Below, in pieces: positions 18,236-25,836 of a DNA stretch of 64,000 nucleotides. Position numbers and translations under genes: made by a program. The notes beneath the pieces are model-generated. The model was not told the origin of the DNA. It made no database searches and worked only from the letters and a program-made list of their open reading frames with translations. This stretch comes from Hymenobacter aquaticus (GTDB lineage Bacteria; Bacteroidota; Bacteroidia; Cytophagales; Hymenobacteraceae). Where the stretch lies: positions 558,001 through 622,000 of the forward strand of contig NZ_SRLC01000002.1 in the NCBI RefSeq assembly GCF_004765605.1, given 5' to 3'. Positions within the stretch are counted from its first letter, which is position 1. The number at the start of each line of letters is the position of its first letter.

Positions 18236-18763
18236 TTACGGCTGCACCAAAGCCAGCAGCGCGGCGGCGAAGCGGTGGTACATCAGGTAGAACCCCAGGT
18301 CGAAGAAAAGCAGAAAGCCACCCTGCAGCCACAACGACCGGCCGAAGCCCAGCAGGCGTTCGGGCCGCTTACCGGCCACCAACCCGCGGGTGCGCAGCCA
18401 GCTGCCCGTCACCAGGTAGGCCACGTCGAGGCCCACGTTCAGCAGCAGGATTTTCTCGAAGTCGAACTGGGCCGAGAGGCTGGCGGCCAGCGTGAGGCCG
18501 GCCACCTGGCCCGGGTGGGCCCGCAGAATGCCCACCACGGCCAGCACGGCATTCACGAAGTTCCAGCCCACGTTCATCTGGTGGAAGTAGTGGGCTTCGG
18601 TGCGCGGGTCGGTGCGGGCCACCCGGTAGCCGCTCACCAGCAGGTTCAGCAGGGCCCAGGTGCCGAGCACGGCCATGCCCTGCTCGGCCAGCAGCTCCCG
18701 GCTATGGTTGAGGGCCGGCAGCAGGGTGGCCGGAGCACTGGCGAGTAGCGTTGGTAGCGGCAT
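18236..18763 (-). CDS. Small membrane protein, DUF6992-like
   Basis: This 175-residue protein has about four to five hydrophobic segments (around residues 30-48, 68-84, 90-103, 112-130 and 143-165) and no enzyme motif. It resembles the Bacteroidota family DUF6992, but that is a tentative recognition. It lies 24 bp upstream of the GNAT gene on the same strand. Function unknown. Confidence 0.6.
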   Translation of the reverse strand: MPLPTLLASAPATLLPALNHSRELLAEQGMAVLGTWALLNLLVSGYRVARTDPRTEAHYFHQMNVGWNFVNAVLAVVGILRAHPGQVAGLTLAASLSAQFDFEKILLLNVGLDVAYLVTGSWLRTRGLVAGKRPERLLGFGRSLWLQGGFLLFFDLGFYLMYHRFAAALLALVQP

Positions 18764-18787
18764 AAGACAAATGAAAGGCTACGGCAC

Positions 18788-18819
18788 AAAAAAAGGAAGC
18801 CCCGCGAGGCTTCCTTTTT
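18788..18819. terminator. Bidirectional terminator
   Basis: Stem AAAAAGGAAGCC/GGCTTCCTTTTT between the outer-membrane protein gene ending at 18841 and the membrane protein gene that starts at 18763, so it ends the former. Confidence 0.85.
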
Positions 18820-18840
18820 CAGAAGAGGTATCCGGGTCGG

Positions 18841-19569
18841 CTACTGGGTGAAGCCAATGCCTACGTACACCTGGAAGTTGCTGTTTTTGATGTCGCTCAG
18901 GGCTTTGTTGCCCGTCGTAGCCAGGTTCTGATCCTTGATGATGTTGGCAAAGCCAGCGTTGTAGCGGGCCCCAACGCGGGCCGGGCCTACGCGGGCCTCG
19001 GCGCCCACGGCCAGACCGTAGTCGAAGCTGGTGTAGCTGTAGCCATAAACGCCGCCGTCATCGGCAATTTTCCGCTCTTTGCCGTCTTCCACCACTTTCG
19101 TCAGCAGCGAAACCTGGGGTCCGGCGTGGATGCTCACGTTGTCCAGAATGTTGAACACCATCAGCACGGGCACTTGCAGGTAGTCCAGGCGCCGCTCTTT
19201 CACGGTGCTGGTGCTGGTGGCGGTACCGGTTGTGGTAGTTTTGGTAGAGTTGCCCTCGAAGCCCTGGCGGCTGTAGAGCAGCTCGGGCTGGATGGACAGC
19301 CGGTTATTGAAGCCATACTGGCCGTAGATACCGGCGTGGAACGACTTGTAGTTGGAGCCGTCGGTGAAGTTCTTCTTGTCGTCGCCATACACGTCCGACA
19401 GGTTGAAGCCGCCTTTAATCCCGAAGCCGGTGTTGCGCGAGTCGGTGGTGCCGGTGCCGTAGTCGGTAGAGGAGCGGAGCCCGACGGGGCCGTTGGTGTC
19501 TTTGGTATTCTGGGCAAAGGCCGTCAGGCTGCCGAGCGAAAGCGCGAGGAGTACGGTGATTTTTTTCAT
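18841..19569 (-). CDS. Outer-membrane beta-barrel protein, PorT-like
   Basis: This 242-residue protein has a signal peptide (MKKITVLLALSLGSLTAFAQ) and a barrel typical of the PorT-like/OMP_b-brl_2 family: GFGIKGGFNLSDVYGD near the start, alternating strands, and a C-terminal strand ending in VYVGIGFTQ. The frame extends 50 codons upstream, but that part has no signal peptide. Expected in the outer membrane; no role can be assigned. Confidence 0.82.
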   Translation of the reverse strand: MKKITVLLALSLGSLTAFAQNTKDTNGPVGLRSSTDYGTGTTDSRNTGFGIKGGFNLSDVYGDDKKNFTDGSNYKSFHAGIYGQYGFNNRLSIQPELLYSRQGFEGNSTKTTTTGTATSTSTVKERRLDYLQVPVLMVFNILDNVSIHAGPQVSLLTKVVEDGKERKIADDGGVYGYSYTSFDYGLAVGAEARVGPARVGARYNAGFANIIKDQNLATTGNKALSDIKNSNFQVYVGIGFTQ

Positions 19570-19710
19570 GGGAGCAGGGAAAGTCTGGTGTGGGAGCAAG
19601 TGCCGGCCTTGGGAAAATGCAGGCCGGCATTTGTATGCGACTATACTTGCCCGCCGAAAGCAAGGTTGCGCCCGAGTGCTATTCCCCGGAAATATTTCTG
19701 CCGCGCGTAG

Positions 19711-19740
19711 TTGGATCAATCAGGGAAGCCCGTATCTTTG
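19711..19740 (+). promoter_or_regulatory. Promoter of tRNA-Val
   Basis: TTG at 19711-19713 and TATCTTTG at 19733-19740 are separated by 19 bp, an exact match to the Bacteroidota housekeeping promoter (TTG, then TAnnTTTG). The predicted start of transcription is about 19747, 25 bp before the tRNA. Confidence 0.75.
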
Positions 19741-19771
19741 GCGCTTTCCGGCCGCCGCCAGAGTGTTTATT

Positions 19772-19849
19772 GGGATATTAGCTCAGTTGGTTCAGAGCAC
19801 TACCTCGACAAGGTAGGGGTCATTGGTTCGAGCCCAATATGTCCCACCA
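19772..19849 (+). tRNA. tRNA-Val (anticodon GAC), CCA encoded
   Basis: A full cloverleaf is present: acceptor GGGATAT/ATGTCCC with one G-T pair, D stem GCTC/GAGC, anticodon stem CTACC/GGTAG, T stem ATTGG/CCAAT with loop TTCGAGC, and an encoded ACCA end at 19846-19849. The 7-base anticodon loop reads TCGACAA, so the anticodon is GAC (19807-19809, Val). Position 33 is C instead of the nearly universal T. A promoter and a hairpin terminator flank it. Confidence 0.9.
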
Positions 19850-19858
19850 AACGCCTTC

Positions 19859-19885
19859 AATACCCGCCCTTACCCGGCGGGTATT
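19859..19885 (+). terminator. Terminator after tRNA-Val
   Basis: Perfect stem AATACCCGCC/GGCGGGTATT, 10 bp after the tRNA. The T tract is weak. Confidence 0.7.
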
Positions 19886-19911
19886 GCTGTTTCTGGCCTT
19901 TTCCTTCCGCT

Positions 19912-20817
19912 ATGCTCTCTGTTGCCTGGGCGCCGCTCTACGCCCACCCGCTGCCCGAAAACCACCGGTTTCCCATGCTCAAGTACGAGCTGCTGCCCGA
20001 GCAGCTGCTGCGGGAAGGCATTATCACGGAAGCCGACCTGTTTGAGCCTCGGCCCCTGGCGGAAACCGAGATTCTGCGCACCCACGACGCGGAATATTAC
20101 CGCCGCCTGGTGGCCGGACAGCTTACGCGCCAGGAAGAGCGGGCCACCGGCTTTCCGTGGTCCGAGCAGCTGATCCGGCGCGAAGTCACGATTCTGGATG
20201 GCACCGTGGAATGTGCCCGCCGGGCCCTGCTGCACGGCATTGCCCTGAATATTGCCGGCGGCACCCACCACGCCTTTGCCGACCGGGGCGAGGGGTTCTG
20301 CCTGCTCAACGACCAGGCCGTGGCCGCCAACTACCTGCTGGCCCACGCGCCCGGCGTCCGCACCATCTTGATTGTGGACCTCGACGTGCACCAGGGCAAC
20401 GGCACGGCGGCCTTGTTCCAACACGAGCCGCGGGTGTTCACCTTCAGCATGCACGGGGCCCGCAACTACCCGCACCGCAAGGAGCAGTCGGACCTGGACC
20501 TGCCCCTGGCCGACGGCACCGACGACGCGGCCTACCTGCAGCTGCTGGCCGCCACGCTGCCCCGCCTGCTCGACGAGGTGCAGCCCGATTTCGTGTTCTA
20601 CCTGGCCGGCGTCGACGTGCTGGCTACCGACAAGCTGGGCCACCTGAGCCTCACGCGCGAAGGGTGCCGCCGCCGCGACGAGCTGGTGCTGCGCCTGTGC
20701 CGGCAGCACGCCCTGCCCGTGGTAGTGTGCATGGGCGGTGGCTACTCGGTGCGCATCGCCGACATTGTAGAAGCCCACGCCAACACGTTCCGGCTGGCGG
20801 CTGAGCTGTTTGGCTGA
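19912..20817 (+). CDS. Histone-deacetylase-like zinc hydrolase
   Basis: This 301-residue protein belongs to the class II-like HDAC/acetoin utilisation family. The active site is visible: His119-His120 in GGTHHAFADRGEGFC, the zinc ligands Asp158 and His160 in DLDVHQGNG, and a third aspartate in LAGVDVLATDKLG. The substrate is an acetylated lysine or small acetylamine such as a polyamine. The start at 19912 is chosen because the longer frame runs back through the tRNA gene. Confidence 0.88.
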   Translation: MLSVAWAPLYAHPLPENHRFPMLKYELLPEQLLREGIITEADLFEPRPLAETEILRTHDAEYYRRLVAGQLTRQEERATGFPWSEQLIRREVTILDGTVECARRALLHGIALNIAGGTHHAFADRGEGFCLLNDQAVAANYLLAHAPGVRTILIVDLDVHQGNGTAALFQHEPRVFTFSMHGARNYPHRKEQSDLDLPLADGTDDAAYLQLLAATLPRLLDEVQPDFVFYLAGVDVLATDKLGHLSLTREGCRRRDELVLRLCRQHALPVVVCMGGGYSVRIADIVEAHANTFRLAAELFG

Positions 20818-20834
20818 GAAAAGCGCCTGGAAAC

Positions 20835-21536
20835 CTAGAAAATAACCTGCCAGCGGAACGCCCAGCACCAGCGCAGCGTGTACCGCTCGATGCCGGCGGC
20901 GGCCAGAATAGCCTGCCACTCGCGCCGCGTAAAGGCCCGGGCCACCGACAGCGGCGCGTCGTTCTGCACCAGGTACGAGCCCCGAAACAGCCGGGTGAGC
21001 CACTTGATGCTGTAGTAGGCCAGGGGCTGGCGGTGCAAGTCGTTGATGATAACCCCGACCTGGGCCTGCCCGTGCAGCTGCCGCAGCAGAACGGCCAGCG
21101 CCTCGCTGGAAAAATGGTGGCAGAACAGGCTGCACGTAATAACGTCGAAGCGCTGCCGCCGAAACTCGGCCGAGAAAATATCCTGCTGGGCAAAGCTGAT
21201 TTCGGGAAAGCCGGCGGCTTTTTCGGCCGCGTACGAAATCATAAAAGCGTTGGCGTCGACGCCCACCAGCTCGGCCGGCACGCGGTGGCGGCGGGTCCAG
21301 GCGGCAATGTGACGCAGGGTGTCGCCGCCGCCGCTGCCTAGGTCGGCCAGGCGCAGGGCACGGCCCGGCGGGAAGCGGGGTTGCAGCCGGCGCAGGCCAC
21401 CGAGTACCACCCGGTAGCCGCCCAGCCAGGTGTTGATGGTTTCCAGCTCGTCGAGGTTTTGCCGCAGGGCGTCGGAGGCCAACGATAGGTCGTCCATCAG
21501 CTCCTCTTCCGTGGCGCGGCGGCTTAAATCGGGCAT
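20835..21536 (-). CDS. Class I SAM-dependent methyltransferase
   Basis: This 233-residue methyltransferase has the SAM-binding motif I LADLGSGGGDTLRHIA (about 67-82), motif II around VDANAFMISYA, and a post-core segment FDVITCSLFCHHFSSE. It ends the three-gene minus-strand cluster with the type III polyketide synthase and the FAD oxidoreductase (gap of 12 bp to the synthase gene). This order of functions is like the srsABC phenolic-lipid operon of Streptomyces, where the methyltransferase methylates the alkylresorcinol. A phenolic-lipid O- or C-methyltransferase is inferred. Confidence 0.82.
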   Translation of the reverse strand: MPDLSRRATEEELMDDLSLASDALRQNLDELETINTWLGGYRVVLGGLRRLQPRFPPGRALRLADLGSGGGDTLRHIAAWTRRHRVPAELVGVDANAFMISYAAEKAAGFPEISFAQQDIFSAEFRRQRFDVITCSLFCHHFSSEALAVLLRQLHGQAQVGVIINDLHRQPLAYYSIKWLTRLFRGSYLVQNDAPLSVARAFTRREWQAILAAAGIERYTLRWCWAFRWQVIF

Positions 21537-21548
21537 GGCGGCGGCAGG

Positions 21549-22661
21549 TTAGGCAAGATGCACCTGAAGCAGCATGGCCTCCAGCGTCAGGCCCGGCCCG
21601 AAGGCAAAGCTCAGCACCGGCGCCCCGGCCTCGGCAGCGGTGAAGGAGGCCAGCAGGTCGCGCAGCACAAACAGCACCGTGGCCGACGACATGTTGCCGT
21701 AGTCGCGCAGCACGTTGTAGGCGAAGCGGTTGTCGTGGGTGGTCAGGCCCAGCTCCTGCTCAATGGTTTCCAGGATTTTCCGCCCGCCCGGATGAATGGC
21801 AAAGGCGTGAATGTCCTTGAGCTTAACCGGCAGCTTGCGCAGCAGCCCGTCGGTAAGCTGCCGGATGCCTTTCTGAATCATTTTCGGCACGTACGACGAC
21901 AAGGTCATTTCAAACCCGAAGTCGTTGATGTGCCAGGCCATGTCGGCGCGGCCGTCGGGCTCCAGCTCGCAGTGAAAGGCTTCCAGGCTCAGACTGTAGC
22001 CGCTTGTGGCCGGCTGGGCCTGCACCAGCGCCGCCGCCGAGCCGTCGCCGAACAGGGCATTGGATACCAGGTGGTCTTCCTCCTTGTTTTTCTGGAAGTG
22101 AATGGTGCACAGCTCGGTACACACCAGCAGCACCTTAGCCGTGGGGTCGGCCAGGCAGAACGCCTGGGCCAGCTTCAGGGCGTTGAAGGCCGCGTAGCAG
22201 CCCATAAAGTTGACGCAGGTGCGGCGCACGTCCGTCCGCAGCCCCAGCTTTTCAACCAGCTCAATGTCGAGGCCCGGGGCGTACATGCCCGTACAGCTCA
22301 CCGTAATCAGGTGGGTGATGTCGGCCACCGTCACGTCGGGCTGCTGCTGCAGGCAGTTGCGCACGGCCTCCACCGAGAGCGGCAGCGCGTACTGCCGGTA
22401 CGCCGTCATGCGCTGCCCCACGGTGGGAAAGGGTTCCAGGTCGGGGGTGTTGGGAAAAAATTCGAACGAGCCGTTGGCCCGGCCGTAGTCGGCCAGCACG
22501 GAGTAGCGCTGGGCAATGCCCGTGACGCGGTACAGGGCCCGCAGCTTGCGGGTTTCGGCCGCGTCGAGCTGAAGGCCCTCGGCCATGAAGGTGGCAATCT
22601 GGGGTTGCGGAATACGGTGGGGCGGGGTAGCGGTGCCAATGGCACAGAGGTAGCTCGTCAT
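21549..22661 (-). CDS. Type III polyketide synthase (chalcone/alkylresorcinol synthase family)
   Basis: This 370-residue enzyme condenses malonyl-CoA onto a starter acyl-CoA. The catalytic triad is complete: Cys155 (NFMGCYAAF), His290 (FAIHPGG) and Asn323 (YGNMSSA). The length matches bacterial type III synthases that make alkylresorcinols or alkylpyrones from fatty acyl starters. It is the middle gene of a minus-strand operon: FAD oxidoreductase, then this gene, then methyltransferase. The product is probably a methylated, hydroxylated phenolic or pyrone lipid, but the exact ring type cannot be read from the sequence. Confidence 0.92.
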   Translation of the reverse strand: MTSYLCAIGTATPPHRIPQPQIATFMAEGLQLDAAETRKLRALYRVTGIAQRYSVLADYGRANGSFEFFPNTPDLEPFPTVGQRMTAYRQYALPLSVEAVRNCLQQQPDVTVADITHLITVSCTGMYAPGLDIELVEKLGLRTDVRRTCVNFMGCYAAFNALKLAQAFCLADPTAKVLLVCTELCTIHFQKNKEEDHLVSNALFGDGSAAALVQAQPATSGYSLSLEAFHCELEPDGRADMAWHINDFGFEMTLSSYVPKMIQKGIRQLTDGLLRKLPVKLKDIHAFAIHPGGRKILETIEQELGLTTHDNRFAYNVLRDYGNMSSATVLFVLRDLLASFTAAEAGAPVLSFAFGPGLTLEAMLLQVHLA

Positions 22662-22711
22662 TGCTGGCAGTATACGGAATTACCGGTGGTTCGGCTTAGC
22701 GGGGCAACAAA

Positions 22712-23848
22712 CTAATTGGCGGGCTGTTCGGCCCCAAAGGGCGCGCCGTGGGTGCGCCGCATCAGGGCCCGCACGCCACCCGGCCAGTGCCGCATGCCGC
22801 CCACCACCACTTCGCTCAGCAGGGGCCGGCCAAACAAGCGCTGCACGGCCCGGCCCACCCACAGGCGGGGCCCGAAGTGCTGCTGCCAGTCGTGGGCGTA
22901 GGCCGTTTCCAGGGCCGGGCGCGCCACCTGCCCGCGCAAAAACCGGTCGATGTGGACGGCGGCCCGCTCGGCCCCGTGGATGGCCATGGCCATGCCGTTG
23001 CCGCAGAGCGGGGTAATCAGGCCGGCCGCGTCGCCGCACATCAGCACGTGGCTTTCCACCGGGTTTTTGGGGGCGAAGGATATTTCATTGATAACCTCGG
23101 GCTGGTCGTAGAGAAACTCCGCCTCGCGCAGCACGGCCCGCAGGTAAGGGTTCTGGGCCAGCACCTGCCGCTCCATTTCCGCAATGGTGCCGTGGGCTTT
23201 CAGGTTCTGGCGGGTGGTGAGGTAGCAGAAGCAGTACTTACCGTCCTCAATGGCCGACAGCCCCGCGTAGCCATCGGCGAAGTTGTGCAGGGCAATGGTG
23301 TCGCGCGGGAAGTCGAGGCGCAGGTGGTATTTGACGCCGACGTAGGGGGAGCGTTGCTGAAAAAACTCCCGCTGCAGCTGCCGGTCGAGGTTGGCGCGCT
23401 TGCCGTAGGCCCCCAGCACCACGCGGGCCGTCAGTTGCCGCCCGTCGGTGAGCTGTACCGTGTGCCGCTGGGCCGTTTCGTCGAACGTTACCTCGCTTAC
23501 CGTCGCGCCCTGGTGCACGGCCACGCCCCGGGCTTCGGCCGCCTGGCACAGGAAATAGTCCAGCGCGTAGCGGCTCACCCCGAAGCCGCCCAGGTCGAGG
23601 GGGCAGGCCAGGGTGCGGCCGGCCGGCGAGCTGAGCGTGAAGCGCGAAATGGCCGCCGGCCCCAGCGGGGCGGGGTCGACGCCGAGGCGGCGCAGGTAGG
23701 GCAGCACCTCGTTGGAAACGTACTCGCCGCACACTTTATGAAACGGATAGTGCTTGCGCTCCACCAGGGCTACGGCGTAGCCGCGCTGCCGCAAATCGAG
23801 GGCTGCGGTGAGTCCGCCCAGGCCGCCGCCAATAATGAGAACGTCCAA
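22712..23848 (-). CDS. FAD-dependent oxidoreductase, geranylgeranyl-reductase/hydroxylase type
   Basis: This 378-residue flavoprotein has the dinucleotide-binding motif VLIIGGGLGGL (3-13), the glutamate/basic turn VERKHYPFHKVCGEY, and the second FAD motif MCGDAAGLITPLCGNGMAMA (about 277-296). This is the pattern of the group that includes geranylgeranyl reductases and class A hydroxylases. First gene of the polyketide cluster, so it probably hydroxylates or oxidises the polyketide product, as SrsC does in Streptomyces. Confidence 0.85.
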   Translation of the reverse strand: MDVLIIGGGLGGLTAALDLRQRGYAVALVERKHYPFHKVCGEYVSNEVLPYLRRLGVDPAPLGPAAISRFTLSSPAGRTLACPLDLGGFGVSRYALDYFLCQAAEARGVAVHQGATVSEVTFDETAQRHTVQLTDGRQLTARVVLGAYGKRANLDRQLQREFFQQRSPYVGVKYHLRLDFPRDTIALHNFADGYAGLSAIEDGKYCFCYLTTRQNLKAHGTIAEMERQVLAQNPYLRAVLREAEFLYDQPEVINEISFAPKNPVESHVLMCGDAAGLITPLCGNGMAMAIHGAERAAVHIDRFLRGQVARPALETAYAHDWQQHFGPRLWVGRAVQRLFGRPLLSEVVVGGMRHWPGGVRALMRRTHGAPFGAEQPAN

Positions 23849-23943
23849 CTTAATTCGGGTAGTAACTGGGTGAGAAAGAGAGAAGAAACAAATCTTTTAT
23901 CCGCGCGTAGTTATATTTCATAACTCTAATGAATATTCCGTAT

Positions 23944-23959
23944 TATCTTTGCAAACTTA
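23944..23959. promoter_or_regulatory. Back-to-back promoter boxes
   Basis: TATCTTTG (23944-23951, plus strand, towards the sorting-domain gene at 24024) is directly followed by CAAACTTA (23952-23959), which is TAAGTTTG on the minus strand, towards the polyketide cluster. Both match TAnnTTTG exactly. No clear -33 TTG was found for either. Confidence 0.45.
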
Positions 23960-24023
23960 ATCGGGAGCCGGCCGTTAATCTATCTGCTTACCCGGTTTGC
24001 CCCGTCCCACCCTACAGTATGCT

Positions 24024-24395
24024 ATGATGCAACGCTTACGCTTTTTCTTTCTACTACTCGTGCTCGGCTTCGGTTTCGTCCGCAGCACCTTGCCCACGGC
24101 AGCTGCCCAGGCCACCGTGCGCCCCACGGTTCCGGGGCGCGTTGCCGACGAGAAATCGTTTCTGGTGTACCCCAACCCCAGTAGCGGTATAGTCCATATT
24201 GCCATCAACGGGTTTGAGGGCCGTCGCCTGGAGCTGCGGATTCTCAACGTTATTGGCACCGTTATATACCGCGAAGCCATTACGGAGCTGAACGGCCCCA
24301 AAACCCTGGATTTGAGCAAGTTTGCCAGCGGCCTGTATTACGTAAAGCTGGAAGGTGAAAACGCCAGCGAAATGCGCAAGCTCGTAATCCGCTAG
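24024..24395 (+). CDS. Short secreted protein, almost only a T9SS sorting domain
   Basis: This 123-residue protein has a signal peptide (residues 1-29, ending AAAQ) and then, after about 15 residues, a complete type A T9SS C-terminal sorting domain: FLVYPNPSSGIVHI, LRILNVIGTVIYREA, ASGLYYVKLE and a basic end KLVIR. There is no room for a cargo domain. The start is either ATG at 24024 or 24027. It may be a decoy, a surface peptide or a degraded secreted protein. Confidence 0.75.
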   Translation: MMQRLRFFFLLLVLGFGFVRSTLPTAAAQATVRPTVPGRVADEKSFLVYPNPSSGIVHIAINGFEGRRLELRILNVIGTVIYREAITELNGPKTLDLSKFASGLYYVKLEGENASEMRKLVIR

Positions 24396-24422
24396 CCGAC
24401 CCTGGTTTCTCATAGCACCCAC

Positions 24423-24456
24423 AAAAAAAGCAGCCCCGGAAGAGGCTGCTTTTTTT
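24423..24456. terminator. Bidirectional terminator
   Basis: Stem AAAAAAAGCAGCC/GGCTGCTTTTTTT, serving the sorting-domain gene on the plus strand and the small peptide gene on the minus strand. Confidence 0.9.
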
Positions 24457-24486
24457 GTGCATTGCCGGGGCGGCAATGCCCGGGGC

Positions 24487-24612
24487 CTAGCGGTTGTGGC
24501 GCGCCCGGACCCGAACCGGGACCGGTTGGAGCTTGGGTTGCTGCTTACCGAAAACGTTCAAAGAGAAAAGGGCAGTGGCCAGGGCCAATCCGCTGAAAAT
24601 GAGCAATGACAT
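24487..24612 (-). CDS. 41-residue membrane peptide
   Basis: ATG at 24612 opens a 41-codon frame ending in TAG at 24487. The peptide has one hydrophobic segment (residues 2-22, LLIFSGLALATALFSLNVFG), then KQQPKLQPVP and a very basic end (RVRARHNR). It is followed 30 bp later by a strong terminator, which supports a real transcript. Function unknown; inner-membrane anchoring with a cationic tail is inferred. Confidence 0.5.
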   Translation of the reverse strand: MSLLIFSGLALATALFSLNVFGKQQPKLQPVPVRVRARHNR

Positions 24613-24733
24613 ACGAGCAGTATTAGGAACAATACAAATTCAATCGGCGAAAACGAACAACAACGCTTGCTGATCCTTCACGATTGGTTACTGCTAAGCT
24701 AACCTTAAAAGTCGGGAATGGGTTTCTATATAA

Positions 24734-25804
24734 TTATGTCTTTTTTAATAAAACCTCCACAACATGGCGGGCATCGGCGCCTACACCCCCCATCAGGGCC
24801 GAGCTGCGGGTGCCCAGCCACGGCAGCCCCAGAAAAGCCAGGCCCGGCGCGGCCGTCAGGCCCCGCTGATGCACGGGCCGGCCGTGCGCATCAAATACCG
24901 GCACCCGAATCCAGTCGAAGGCGGGGCCGTAGCCGGTGGCCCACACCACGGCCTCTAGGGCGGGCGTGGTAGCCTGCTGCCCGCGCAGCCGGGTGCCGGC
25001 TTCCACGCCCTCGGCCCGGCCGATAAAGTGCACGTTGGCAAACGTGCGCAGCCGGGCCAGGTCGCCGCTGACCACGGCCTCGGGCCGCTCCCGCAGCCGC
25101 CGGCCCAGGACCGAGTGAGTGGGTATCCGCAGCATGCCCGTTGCCGTGAGAAAAACCCACATGGCCGTGTTGTTGGGCAACGTCGGCGTCTGCTCGTGGT
25201 AGGCCGCGTACACGGGCCGGCCGGTGGCGGCCAGGTCGGCGGCAATCTGCAGGGCTGAATTGCCGCTGCCCACCACGGCCACGGGGCCGAAGCCCGGCAG
25301 TTGACCGGCGCGGCGGTAGGCGCTGCTGTGGAGCTGAACCACTTCAGCGTGCAGCTCGGGGGCAAAAGCGGGCCGGCGGGGCGCGTTGTAGGCCCCGGTG
25401 CACACCAGCACGTAGCGCGCCCGGTAGTGCTGGCCCTGGGCCGTGCTGATGGTGTAGCCCTGCTCGGGAGCGGCGGCCGGCGCCACCTGCACCACGCGCT
25501 GACCCAGCGCGAGCGGAAAGCGGAAGTGCGCGGCGTAGCGCCGCAGGTAGTCGGCGGCTTCGTCCTTGGTGGGGTAGCGCCGCTGCCGGCCCGGCCACGC
25601 GTAGCCGGGCAGGGCACTGGCCCAGGCCGGCGAAAACAGGCGCAGACTATCGTAGCGCGTGGCCCACACGTGGCCCACGGCCGGGTGCTCGTCGAGAACG
25701 ACAAACCGCAGGCCGCGCTGCTGCAGATAATAAGCCGCGGCCAGCCCGGCCTGACCAGCACCAATTACAACGGCATCAAGGGAAACAATGGTTGGTGCAG
25801 GCAT
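24734..25804 (-). CDS. Flavin-containing monooxygenase-like NAD(P)/FAD oxidoreductase
   Basis: This 356-residue protein has two Rossmann motifs: FAD at residues 12-17 (GAGQAG) and NADP(H) near 178-187 (GSGNSALQIA). It also has the ATGYG motif near the C-terminal part. This is the CzcO/YdhS-like group related to flavin monooxygenases that oxidise soft nucleophiles or ketones. Substrate unknown. It lies 32 bp after the histidine kinase gene and is probably the last gene of that operon. Confidence 0.82.
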   Translation of the reverse strand: MPAPTIVSLDAVVIGAGQAGLAAAYYLQQRGLRFVVLDEHPAVGHVWATRYDSLRLFSPAWASALPGYAWPGRQRRYPTKDEAADYLRRYAAHFRFPLALGQRVVQVAPAAAPEQGYTISTAQGQHYRARYVLVCTGAYNAPRRPAFAPELHAEVVQLHSSAYRRAGQLPGFGPVAVVGSGNSALQIAADLAATGRPVYAAYHEQTPTLPNNTAMWVFLTATGMLRIPTHSVLGRRLRERPEAVVSGDLARLRTFANVHFIGRAEGVEAGTRLRGQQATTPALEAVVWATGYGPAFDWIRVPVFDAHGRPVHQRGLTAAPGLAFLGLPWLGTRSSALMGGVGADARHVVEVLLKKT

Positions 25805-25836
25805 GGGAAAGCGGGGAAAGGGCGCCGCGAAGGTAC

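Noticed and set aside
23997..24023. A start nine codons upstream for the short T9SS protein
   Set aside because: The upstream residues break the signal peptide pattern; ATG at 24024 or 24027 gives a basic residue then a hydrophobic core.
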